A stretch of 16,978 nt of DNA, taken from NCBI GenBank assembly GCA_014860725.1, contig JACZJD010000688.1, positions 1-16,978 on the forward strand. The letters are read 5' to 3'. The notes beneath the pieces are model-generated. The model was not told where the DNA came from, ran no database searches, and saw nothing but the letters and a program-made list of their open reading frames with translations. Below are positions 8,404 through 15,535 of the stretch, in pieces. Origin of the DNA: Aquamicrobium sp. (GTDB taxonomy: Bacteria; Pseudomonadota; Alphaproteobacteria; Rhizobiales; Rhizobiaceae). The position numbers and the translations under genes were made by a program. How positions within the stretch are numbered: position 1 is the first letter of the stretch; the number at the start of each line of letters is the position of its first letter.

Positions 8404-9775
8404 CGCGCGGCACGGTGCGGCCGGGATTCATGATCCCGTTCGGATCGAGCATGGCGCGCAGGCTCTGCATCAGGGCGATCTCGGCCGCATTGCGGGTGTG
8501 GCCGAGCCATTCGAGTTTTTCCGCCCCGATGCCGTGCTCGGCCGAGACAGAGCCCTCCAGGTCGCGGACGGCGTCGTAGAGGACGCATTTCAGGCGTTTC
8601 GCCCTGTCGGGGGAAGGATCGGTTCTGGCGAGGCCGAGATGCAGGTTGGCGTCGCCCATGTGGCCGAACCACAAAGCCTGCTCCTCCGAAGTGAGCGAAC
8701 CCCCGATCCGCGCAATCAGCTCCTCCATGCGGCCGGGATCGATGCTGACGTCGAAGCCGAGAAGATGCGGGAAATGCCGGTAGAGCTCGGCATTGGCCTC
8801 GCGCAGCCGCCAGAAGCCCTCCGCCTGGGCCTCGGAGGCGGCGAAGGCGCTGTCGAGCACGGTCCCTTCCTCCGTCAGGCCGGCCGCGGCGGTCAGCAGG
8901 GCGGATTGCAGCGCTTCCTCCTCCCAGCCGCGCAGCTCGGCCAGGAGGACGATCTCGTGGCCCGAAGGGCGCAGCGAGAGCGGATCGAAGCCTGTCGCCT
9001 CGCAGGCATAGGACCAGTAGCGCGGCCACATCGCTTCGAGCGCGGCAAGGCCGGGCAGGCGTTCCAGCCGGTCGAGGACAGCGCGGGCGGCGGCGACGTC
9101 GGGCACGGCGAGAAGGGCCGTCGCGCGCAGGGGCTCGGCCTCGACCAGCCGCAGCACGGCGCGGGTGACGATGCCGAGCGTGCCTTCGGCGCCGATGAAG
9201 AGCTGGCGTATGTCGTAGCCGGCATTGTTCTTCAGATGCCGGTTCATTGCGTTCACGACGCGCCCGCCCGGCAGCACGGCCTCGAGGCCGAGGACGTTGG
9301 CCCGGGTCATGCCATGGCGGAACGCCCGGATTCCGCCGGCATTGGTCGAGATCATGCCGCCGATCTGGCAGCTTCCGCGCGCGCCGAAATCCACGGGGAA
9401 GGCAAGGCCGTGCCCGGCGGCGGCGGCCTGAAGGGCGGCCAGCGTCACCCCGGCGTCAACCGTGGCGATGCGCGCCAGCGGGTCGATCGCCGGCGGCGCG
9501 GACAGCCGGTCGAGGCTGACGACCACGGCATCGGCGAGCGGCTGCGCGCCGCCGACCAGACCCGTGCGCCCGCCCTGCGGCACGACTGCGATCCGTTCGG
9601 CATTGCAGAGCGCGAGCGCGGCGGAGACCTCCCCGGTGGTGCGCGGCCGGATCAGCGCCAGCGGAACCACCGGCGCCGCGGCGGTCCAGTCGCGCAGGAA
9701 GCGGGGATCGGCCTGCGCGCCGGGGCAGGCGACCTCGGGGCCGAGCGCGTCGAGAAGGCGTGCGAGCCCCTCCAT
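8396..9775 (-). CDS. FAD-binding oxidoreductase, GlcD / D-2-hydroxyglutarate dehydrogenase-like
   Basis: This 459-residue flavoprotein has an N-terminal PCMH-type FAD domain and a C-terminal FAD-oxidase domain. The FAD P-loop is PQGGRTGLVGG at 66-76, followed by GSCQIGGMISTNAGG and the GAEGTLGIVT motif. The C-terminal metal and substrate site is GHMGDANLH at 371-379 (H372, H379) and SAEHGIGAEK at 411-420 (E413, H414). Enzymes of this family oxidise D-2-hydroxy acids such as D-lactate, glycolate or D-2-hydroxyglutarate, and several use ETF or quinone as acceptor. The ATG at 9773-9775 overlaps the stop of the TRAP gene as TGATG, which fixes the start. No strong Shine-Dalgarno is seen, so translation is probably coupled. 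It is the last gene of the nitrilase-TRAP operon. The exact hydroxy acid is unknown. Confidence 0.9.
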   Translation of the reverse strand: MEGLARLLDALGPEVACPGAQADPRFLRDWTAAAPVVPLALIRPRTTGEVSAALALCNAERIAVVPQGGRTGLVGGAQPLADAVVVSLDRLSAPPAIDPLARIATVDAGVTLAALQAAAAGHGLAFPVDFGARGSCQIGGMISTNAGGIRAFRHGMTRANVLGLEAVLPGGRVVNAMNRHLKNNAGYDIRQLFIGAEGTLGIVTRAVLRLVEAEPLRATALLAVPDVAAARAVLDRLERLPGLAALEAMWPRYWSYACEATGFDPLSLRPSGHEIVLLAELRGWEEEALQSALLTAAAGLTEEGTVLDSAFAASEAQAEGFWRLREANAELYRHFPHLLGFDVSIDPGRMEELIARIGGSLTSEEQALWFGHMGDANLHLGLARTDPSPDRAKRLKCVLYDAVRDLEGSVSAEHGIGAEKLEWLGHTRNAAEIALMQSLRAMLDPNGIMNPGRTVPRGG

Positions 9776-11058
9776 CACCGGCCCATCATGAAGTCGAGCG
9801 GCACGGTGACGACGGCCGGCACCAGCACGATCAGCCACAGCACCATGATCTGGGCGATCAGGAAGGGCGTGACCCCGACGATCACCCGCTCCATCGGGGT
9901 GCGCGCCACCGAGGCCACTACGTTCAGCACGTTCCCCACCGGCGGCGTGAGCATGCCGATGGCGCCGGCCATCACGAAGACCACGCCGAAATAGACGAGG
10001 TCGATCCCGGCGGCCTTGCAGACCGGCACCAGCATCGGCATCAGGATCAGCATGGTCGGCGTGAAGTCGAGCGCGGTGCCGACGACCAGCAGCATGACGG
10101 TGAGCACGATCATCAGCAGCATCTTCTGGTCCATGATCGGATCGAGGAGCCGGATGATCTCCTGCGGCAGGTTGGCGGTGGTGATCAGCCAGGCGCTGAC
10201 CCCCGAGGCGCCGATCAGGAACATCACCGCGGCGCTGGTCTTGGCGGCGTTGACGAGGCAATGGTAGAGCCTGGCGAAGGTCAGCTCGCGATAGACGAAG
10301 GCGCCGACGAACGTGGCATAGGCCACCGCGATTACCGCTGCCTCGGTCGGGGTGAACCAGCCCTTGCGCAGGCCGCCCACCACCACGATCGGCAGGATCA
10401 GCGCCGGAACCCCGACGAGCACGGCGCGGCCGCGCTCGGCCCAGCCGATGCGCTCCAGCATCTGCGGCTCCTGCCTGCGCATCACGAAGGCCCACGCAAC
10501 CACCAGCGAAAGCGCCATCAGGATGCCGGGGACGATGCCGGCGAAGAACAGCTCCCGGATCGAGACGTTGGCGATGGAGCCGTAGACCACGAAGGCGATG
10601 GAGGGCGGGATGACCGGCGCGGTGATGCCGCCGGCCGCCATCAGCCCGACGCTGAGGCCGTCATCGTAGCGGGCCTGGCGCATCAGCGGCACGAGGATGG
10701 CGGCGAGCGCGGCGCTGTCGGCGATGGCCGAGCCGGACAGCGAGGCCAGGATCAGCGCCGACATGATCGCCACATAGCCGAGCCCGCCCTTCAGATGCCC
10801 GAGAAAGGCGATGGCGACGTCGATGATACGCCGCGACAGCCCCCCGGCGTTCATGATCTCGCCGGCAAGAATGAAGAAGGGGATCGCCAGCAGCAGGAAG
10901 TCGTCGATGCCGAGGATCAGGTTCTGCGACACGATCTGCGCCGAGAAGAAGTTCATGTAGAGCATCAGCGCGACGCCGCACAGCACCAGCGAGTGGGCGA
11001 TGGGCACGCCGATGGCGATGCCGGCGCACAGCGACGTGATGAAGATCAGTAGGGTCAT
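9775..11058 (-). CDS. dctM: TRAP transporter large permease (DctM)
   Basis: This 427-residue polytopic membrane protein has the length of the DctM family. It starts MTLLIFITSLCAGIAIGVPIAHSL, the usual N-terminal helix. It keeps conserved segments such as AIPFFILAGEIMNAGGLS, SLSGSAIADSAALAAILVPLM, ITAPVIPPSI and, near the end, GMLTPPVGNVLNV. It catalyses sodium-driven uptake of the substrate delivered by DctP. ATG at 11058 overlaps the DctQ stop (ATGA), with GGGAG upstream. The frame remains open to 11343, but that extra part is out-of-frame DctQ sequence. Confidence 0.95.
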   Translation of the reverse strand: MTLLIFITSLCAGIAIGVPIAHSLVLCGVALMLYMNFFSAQIVSQNLILGIDDFLLLAIPFFILAGEIMNAGGLSRRIIDVAIAFLGHLKGGLGYVAIMSALILASLSGSAIADSAALAAILVPLMRQARYDDGLSVGLMAAGGITAPVIPPSIAFVVYGSIANVSIRELFFAGIVPGILMALSLVVAWAFVMRRQEPQMLERIGWAERGRAVLVGVPALILPIVVVGGLRKGWFTPTEAAVIAVAYATFVGAFVYRELTFARLYHCLVNAAKTSAAVMFLIGASGVSAWLITTANLPQEIIRLLDPIMDQKMLLMIVLTVMLLVVGTALDFTPTMLILMPMLVPVCKAAGIDLVYFGVVFVMAGAIGMLTPPVGNVLNVVASVARTPMERVIVGVTPFLIAQIMVLWLIVLVPAVVTVPLDFMMGR

Positions 11059-11603
11059 TCCACCGCTCCCTTGCCGGCGGCACGCGGTTCCGGCCCGCTT
11101 TCGCCCCCCGTTTCCCCGAAGAACTCGGCCGCGCCCATCCGGCCGCTCAGCAGCCGCACCAGCCGCGTGCCGGAGATCAGGAGGAACAGCACCGCGGCGA
11201 TGATCCCGGCGAGATAGATGATCGACAGCGGCAGGCCGGTGACGGGATAGCTGTCGAACCGGCTCAGGCGAAACTGGCGGAATGCGCCGAGCAGGAGCAG
11301 GACGTCGCACAGAAGCATCAGCGCGCAGGCGAGGACGGCGCACGCCATCTGCCAGCGCCGCGACAGGCGCACCACCAGGATGTTCATTCCCAGATGGCCG
11401 TTGTCGTGCAGCGCCGCCACCGCTCCGATCAGCACCAGCCAGATCAGGAGGATGCGCGAGATTTCCTCGGTGGCGGTGATGCCGGACTGGAAGAACAGCC
11501 GCAGCATGACGTTGGTGAAGACGGCGACGGCCAGAAATGCCAGCCCGGCGGCCAGAGCCGCCTCCAGGGGCCGAACCCGCCGCAAGCGGTTCAGGATGTC
11601 CAT
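11055..11603 (-). CDS. dctQ: TRAP transporter small permease (DctQ)
   Basis: This 182-residue protein has four hydrophobic segments at about 13-34, 49-65, 84-106 and 124-146. It carries the family hallmarks: a Glu pair before helix 2 (TEEISR) and HLGMN after it. The start is placed at ATG 11603 (MDILNRLRRV) because AGGA lies 8 nt upstream; a longer reading begins with TTG at 11624 and is less likely. The C-terminal tail (GETGGESGPEPRAAGKGAVE) is polar. It overlaps dctM by 4 nt, and its start lies 58 nt from the dctP stop across a strong stem-loop. Confidence 0.92.
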   Translation of the reverse strand: MDILNRLRRVRPLEAALAAGLAFLAVAVFTNVMLRLFFQSGITATEEISRILLIWLVLIGAVAALHDNGHLGMNILVVRLSRRWQMACAVLACALMLLCDVLLLLGAFRQFRLSRFDSYPVTGLPLSIIYLAGIIAAVLFLLISGTRLVRLLSGRMGAAEFFGETGGESGPEPRAAGKGAVE

Positions 11604-11625
11604 GCTCGATTTCCTGACATGCAAC

Positions 11626-11654
11626 GCCCCCGGACGACTCCGTCGTCCGGGGGC
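11626..11654 (-). promoter_or_regulatory. 12-bp perfect stem-loop between dctP and dctQ
   Basis: GCCCCCGGACGA (11626-11637) and TCGTCCGGGGGC (11643-11654) are exact reverse complements around a 5-nt loop. This gives a very stable GC-rich hairpin in the dctP-dctQ transcript. It begins 7 nt past the dctP stop on the minus strand. There is no T-run after it, so it is not a canonical intrinsic terminator. It more likely protects the dctP 3' end or partly attenuates read-through, so that more binding protein than permease is made. Confidence 0.75.
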
Positions 11655-11661
11655 CGCAGGA

Positions 11662-12663
11662 TCATTTTGCGGCGTCGATCCGTGCGATCATCTCGTCGTA
11701 CAGCGGCTTCAGATCGGCGCTGACGGTCTTCTCGATCACCGGCGCCACGGCGGCGCGGAAGGCGGCGAGCTGCTCGGGGCTCAACTCGCGGATGACCTCC
11801 ATCCCGTGCTGTTCGGCCAGCGTGTCGACCACCTTGTCGGCCGCCTCGCGCAGCATGGCGCGCTGGGTGACGCCGAACTCCACTGCCACGGTCTCCAGCA
11901 GCTGGCGATCCTCGGGCGAGAGCCCGTCGAGGAAGGGCCTGCCCGCCAGCACCGCCATGGCGCTGTACATGTGGTTCGAGATGGTCAGATGGTCCTGCAC
12001 CTCGTAATACTTCATCATGTCCACGGTGAGCGCGGTGTTGTCCTGGCCGTCGATCGTTCCGGTCTCCAGGCCGGAGTAGAGCTCGGGAAACGGCATCGGC
12101 ACCGGCTGGGCGCCGAGCGCGGTGAAGGTGTCGATGAAGACCGGCGCGCCGATCACGCGCATGGCGAGGCCCTTCAGGTCCTCGGGCATGGCGATCGGGC
12201 GCTTGTTGTTGGTCATGACGCGGAAGCCGTTCTCCCAGAGCGCGAGGCCGGAGAGGTTGGCATCCTCGAGCCCGGTCAGGAACTTCGCGCCGAACTCGCC
12301 CGCGGTGACGGCGTCGGCCTCGGCATAGTTGCCGAAGACGAAGGGCAGGTCGAGCAGGCGCAGCGGCTCGCTCATGTTGGTCAGGTTGGTGGCCGCGGTG
12401 ACCAGCATCTCCTGCAACCCGCCCTGAAGGGCGCTGATCTGCTGCTTCTCGTTGCCGAGCTGCCCGGCGGGATAGATCTGCACCTTGAGGCGGCCCTCGC
12501 TGCGCTTATCCAGCTCGGCCGCGAAGGCCTCGACGGTCAGCGAGAAGGCGTCGCCGCCGGGGCCGAAATGACCGAGCTTGATCGTCGTTTCGGCCGTTGC
12601 GGGGCCGGTGGCCGCCATGGCGAAGGCCGCACCTGCTATGAGTCCCAGAAATTTCAAAGACAT
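11662..12663 (-). CDS. dctP: TRAP transporter substrate-binding protein (DctP)
   Basis: This is a 333-residue periplasmic binding protein. A signal peptide covers residues 1-24, with cleavage after ATA before ETTIKLGHFG. DctP landmarks are G-RLKVQIYPAGQLGNE, DLKGLAMRV with R169, the arginine that normally salt-bridges a ligand carboxylate, and GTIDGQDN ending at N209. The ligand is therefore probably a carboxylate, though its identity cannot be read. The start at 12663 has a strong GGAGGTGG a few nt upstream. It follows the nitrilase-like gene by 48 nt in the same operon. Confidence 0.95.
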   Translation of the reverse strand: MSLKFLGLIAGAAFAMAATGPATAETTIKLGHFGPGGDAFSLTVEAFAAELDKRSEGRLKVQIYPAGQLGNEKQQISALQGGLQEMLVTAATNLTNMSEPLRLLDLPFVFGNYAEADAVTAGEFGAKFLTGLEDANLSGLALWENGFRVMTNNKRPIAMPEDLKGLAMRVIGAPVFIDTFTALGAQPVPMPFPELYSGLETGTIDGQDNTALTVDMMKYYEVQDHLTISNHMYSAMAVLAGRPFLDGLSPEDRQLLETVAVEFGVTQRAMLREAADKVVDTLAEQHGMEVIRELSPEQLAAFRAAVAPVIEKTVSADLKPLYDEMIARIDAAK

Positions 12664-12711
12664 GTTCCACCTCCATTATATTCCCGTCCCGCGGGTTGTT
12701 GCGCGCGCCCT

Positions 12712-13548
12712 TCAGCGCGCAGTGATTGCATAGCGGCGATGCTTCAGGCTCGGCACGGTCTCGCGCCAGTCCTCGAGATGGCGGCGGGAAAGGGTCGCGA
12801 AGGCGAGCCCTTCCGCTGCCGGGACCGTGCCGAGGATCAGCCCGGTCGGGTCGACGATCATGCTCAGTCCGGCCGAGAGCGGCGCGGGCTGCGACGAGGC
12901 CATGACATAGGCGGTGTTCTCGATCGCGCGGGCGCGCAGCAGCGTCTCCCAGTGCAGCTCCTTCAGCGGTCCGGCCGTCCAGCCGGCGCAGACGACCAGC
13001 ACGTCGGCGCCCAGATCGACCAGCGCCCGCGTCATCTCCGGGAAGCGCAGGTCGTAGCAGTTGACGAGGCCGAAGCGGAACGGCCCCAGGTCGAAGACCG
13101 TCAGCTCGGCGAAGCCGGGCTTCAGGCCGGCAGTGCTGTTCTTGTCGGATTCGCGGTAGTGGAAGGCGTCGTAGAGATGCAGCTTGTGATAGCTGCCCCG
13201 CTCGCTGCCGTCGGCGCCGAACACCACGAGAAGATTGTCGGAAAGCTCGCCCTTTCCCGGCGCATAGAGGCCGACCGCAAGATCGACGCCGTTGTCGCGG
13301 GCGATGCCGGCCATGGCGGCGCGGAAGGCCGCGCCGTCGCGCCGGGCCGCCTCGGAAAGCTCCGCGGCGGAGGCCATGAACGCATAGCTTGCGGCTTCGG
13401 GGAAGGCCACGAGCCGCGCGCCCCGGGCCGCGGCCTGCGCGGCAAGCGCCGCGATCCTGTCGATATTGGCTTTCGTGTCCGCAACCGATGCGAACTGCGC
13501 GACGGCGACGGTGATCGTGTCTTTCGCCGGCGCTTCCTGCGTGGTCAT
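12712..13548 (-). CDS. Carbon-nitrogen hydrolase (nitrilase superfamily amidase)
   Basis: This 278-residue cytoplasmic enzyme has the complete nitrilase-superfamily triad: E51 in VAFPEA, K122 in YHKLHLYD and C164 in LVNCYDLRFPE. Members cleave amide or nitrile C-N bonds. The length and the YHKLHLYD and NCYDLRFPE motifs resemble the omega-amidase/Nit-type amidase branches rather than true nitrilases. ATG 13548 is preferred, with GGAG 9 nt upstream. An ATG at 13563 has a purine stretch touching it directly and is less favourable, and the frame is open up to 13647. It is the first gene of the TRAP operon, divergent from the LysR gene. Its place suggests that it hydrolyses the amide of the imported or derived carboxylate. 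Alternative roles are N-carbamoyl hydrolase or deaminated-glutathione amidase. Confidence 0.9.
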   Translation of the reverse strand: MTTQEAPAKDTITVAVAQFASVADTKANIDRIAALAAQAAARGARLVAFPEAASYAFMASAAELSEAARRDGAAFRAAMAGIARDNGVDLAVGLYAPGKGELSDNLLVVFGADGSERGSYHKLHLYDAFHYRESDKNSTAGLKPGFAELTVFDLGPFRFGLVNCYDLRFPEMTRALVDLGADVLVVCAGWTAGPLKELHWETLLRARAIENTAYVMASSQPAPLSAGLSMIVDPTGLILGTVPAAEGLAFATLSRRHLEDWRETVPSLKHRRYAITAR

Positions 13549-13575
13549 CGACGATGTCTCCATTCCTGTTTTCGA

Positions 13576-13597
13576 GGAATATTGAGAAGCAATTTCC
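13576..13597. promoter_or_regulatory. Candidate LysR operator in the divergent intergenic region
   Basis: An imperfect 22-bp inverted repeat reads GGAATATTG (13576-13584), AGAAG, CAATTTCC (13590-13597); the arms match apart from one extra base. It contains the core ATTG-N5-CAAT and a T-N11-A spacing (T13580 to A13592), the usual LysR-box format. It lies 28 bp upstream of the nitrilase start and 49 bp upstream of the LysR start. It overlaps a weak minus-strand -10-like CAATAT (13584-13579), so it could serve both genes. Confidence 0.45.
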
Positions 13598-13646
13598 AGC
13601 GTTGTCCAATATAAGTACGGATCGGATTGATAACGGAGAGGCATCA

Positions 13647-14561
13647 ATGACGCGCCTGCCCAATTTGCGCCAGCTGCACTATTTCTCCGTCGTCGCCGAT
13701 ACGCTGAGTTTCCGCGCCGCCTCGTCCGAGCTGAACATCGCCCAGCCCGCGATCAGCCGGGCGGTCCGCGATCTGGAGGCGTCGCTGGGGCAGCCGCTGG
13801 TGGAGCGCACCACCCGCAGCGTGCGGCTGTCGCCGCAGGGCAGGGCGCTCGCCGAGGGCATTCGCCGGGCCTTGCGGGAGATCGAGACCGCGCTGCGCGA
13901 GGTGGAGCAGATCGCCGAAGGCGAACGCGGCGAGCTCGTCGTGGGATATTCCGCCCAGGCCACGCACGGGCCGATGTCGAGGCTGCTTCTGGAATTCAAG
14001 AAGGCGCATCCGCAGGTGGTGATCCGCCTGCGGCTTCTTTCCTCGGAAGAGCAGATCCAGCAGATCGAGGCCGGAACGATCGACCTCGGCTTCCTGCTGT
14101 CCGCCGGCGTGCGGCCGGGCATCGGCCATCTCGAGGTCGCGCGCGAGCGTCTGGTCGCGCTGCTGCCGAGCCTTCATCCGCTGGCCGAGCGACGGTCGAT
14201 CCCGCTGGCGGCGCTGCGTTCGGAGCCTTTCATCATGGGCACGCCGGAGCGCTGGAGGGTCTTCCGCACGATCACGGACAGCGCCTGCCTGCAAAGCGGC
14301 TTCCTGCCCGACGTCGTCGGCGTGGCCGACGACGTGCCGCTGCTGCTGGAAATGATCTCGGCGGGCCAGGGCGTGACCCTGTTCGGCTCGGCGATCCGCC
14401 ACAGCCTGCCTCCGGGCGTCGTCGCGGTGCCGCTCGACAAGGGGATCGGCAGCTTCGGGATCAGCCTCGCATGGCGGGGCGAGATCGAGAACGCGCTGCC
14501 GCTGATGCGGCTGTTCGTCGGCTTCACCCGGCAGAGGGACATCGAGACGTCCTCCTCGTGA
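13647..14561 (+). CDS. LysR-family transcriptional regulator
   Basis: This 304-residue protein has a typical LTTR plan. The winged helix-turn-helix is at residues about 5-62 (LRQLHYFSVVADTLSFRAAS, LNIAQPAISRAVRDLE, LGQPLVERTTRSVRLSPQG). It is followed by a periplasmic-binding-like effector domain from about 90 to 295 (GELVVGYS, GTIDLGFLL). ATG 13647 has GGAGAGG at 13635-13641. The frame is open from 13554, but the conserved domain starts here. Divergence from the nitrilase-TRAP operon makes it the likely regulator of that operon, probably activated by a carboxylate related to the transported compound. It ends 7 nt from the convergent etfA gene, with no terminator between them. Confidence 0.93.
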   Translation: MTRLPNLRQLHYFSVVADTLSFRAASSELNIAQPAISRAVRDLEASLGQPLVERTTRSVRLSPQGRALAEGIRRALREIETALREVEQIAEGERGELVVGYSAQATHGPMSRLLLEFKKAHPQVVIRLRLLSSEEQIQQIEAGTIDLGFLLSAGVRPGIGHLEVARERLVALLPSLHPLAERRSIPLAALRSEPFIMGTPERWRVFRTITDSACLQSGFLPDVVGVADDVPLLLEMISAGQGVTLFGSAIRHSLPPGVVAVPLDKGIGSFGISLAWRGEIENALPLMRLFVGFTRQRDIETSSS

Positions 14562-14568
14562 GGCGGGC

Positions 14569-15534
14569 TCAGTTGAAGCTCTTCTCCAGGGCATCGGCGA
14601 GCTCGAACAGATCGACGGCCGCGCCGTAGGTGGCGACGTTGTAGATCGGCGCGTTGCGGTCGGTGTTGACGGCGATGATGGTCTCGACGTGTTTCATGCC
14701 GTGCAGGTGCTGCACCGCGCCGGAAATGCCCAGCGCGACATAGAGCTTGCAGTTCTGCGCCACCTTGCCCGACAGGCCGACCTGATGCGCCTTGGGCAGC
14801 CATCCGGAATCGGCGATGGGGCGCGAGCAGCCGAAGGTGGCGCCCAGCCGCTGCGCCAGCGCGCGGAAGCGCTCGATGTTCTTCTCGTCCTGAATGCCGC
14901 GGCCGACCGCGAGGATGAATTCCGCCTTGGTGATGTCCACGTCGGCGGCGGGCGGGTCGACATAGGCGCCATGCCCGGCCGCGGCGGCCGCGACTGGGCC
15001 GAAATCGACCGTCACCGCGCGCGCGGGCGCAGCACCGGGCGCAGGTGCCTTGGCGGCTCCGCCGCGCACCATCAGCGTGGTGACGCAGCTTCGCGACACG
15101 TCGAGCCGGGTCAGCACCTTGTTGCCGTAGCCGCCGCGCGTGACGAGGAGCCTGCCGTCCGCGACCTCGATGCCGAAGGCGTCGCTGGCGAAGCTGCCGC
15201 CCAGCCGCGCCGCCACGGCCGGGCCGAAGCCCATGCCGTTGACGCTGTGGCCGATCATCACCAGACGGGGCCTGACCTCCATGGCGAGGCGGACGGTCGC
15301 CTCCTCGTAGACGGCGGCGTCGAAATGGTCGCCCGGTGCGGCGACCGACAGCACCTCGTCGACCCCGTCGAGCGCCACGCCGGCATGGAAGGCGGCCGGG
15401 TCGCTCGCGATCACCGCCACGTAGAGCCGGCCGCCGATCCGCTCCCTGACCTGCCGCGCCAGGCCGATCACCTCGCCGGTCTGCGGGCTCAACGCACCGC
15501 GCAGGTGCTCGGCGATCACCAGAATGCCAGCCAT
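14569..15534 (-). CDS. etfA: Electron transfer flavoprotein alpha subunit
   Basis: This is a 321-residue EtfA/FixB protein. The N-terminal domain starts ILVIAEHLRG. The C-terminal FAD-binding domain shows the classic order SRPIADSGWLP, HQVGLSGK, LYVALGISGAVQHLHGM and AVNTDRNAPIYNVATYG. It binds the electron-carrying FAD and pairs with EtfB. ATG 15534 lies 1 nt after the EtfB stop (TGA-C-ATG), with GAGGGG about 6 nt upstream, so the two subunits are translationally linked. In the dimethylglycine/betaine demethylation clusters where EtfAB sits beside a DgcB-like Fe-S protein, it accepts electrons from a flavin dehydrogenase. Which dehydrogenase it serves here is not visible. Confidence 0.95.
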   Translation of the reverse strand: MAGILVIAEHLRGALSPQTGEVIGLARQVRERIGGRLYVAVIASDPAAFHAGVALDGVDEVLSVAAPGDHFDAAVYEEATVRLAMEVRPRLVMIGHSVNGMGFGPAVAARLGGSFASDAFGIEVADGRLLVTRGGYGNKVLTRLDVSRSCVTTLMVRGGAAKAPAPGAAPARAVTVDFGPVAAAAAGHGAYVDPPAADVDITKAEFILAVGRGIQDEKNIERFRALAQRLGATFGCSRPIADSGWLPKAHQVGLSGKVAQNCKLYVALGISGAVQHLHGMKHVETIIAVNTDRNAPIYNVATYGAAVDLFELADALEKSFN

Positions 15535-15535
15535 G

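Noticed and set aside
11604..11624. Longer DctQ start at TTG 11624
   Set aside because: ATG 11603 has AGGA at good distance and gives the normal family N-terminus. The TTG start has no clear SD of its own, only the G-run of the stem-loop.
12675..12680. TATAAT on the minus strand just before dctP
   Set aside because: It adjoins the Shine-Dalgarno, has no -35 at 16-18 bp (CGCAAC there), and would start transcription inside the ribosome site.
9760..13614. Long plus-strand open frames at 8498-9994, 9760-11052 and 11380-13614
   Set aside because: These lie antisense to the FAD, DctM, DctQ, DctP and amidase genes. They have biased His/Asp/Arg/Gln composition and no recognisable motif, so they are shadow frames.
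13549..13647. Longer amidase starts up to 13647
   Set aside because: The extension would cross the whole divergent regulatory region, including the LysR dyad, and adds residues before the conserved N-terminal strand.
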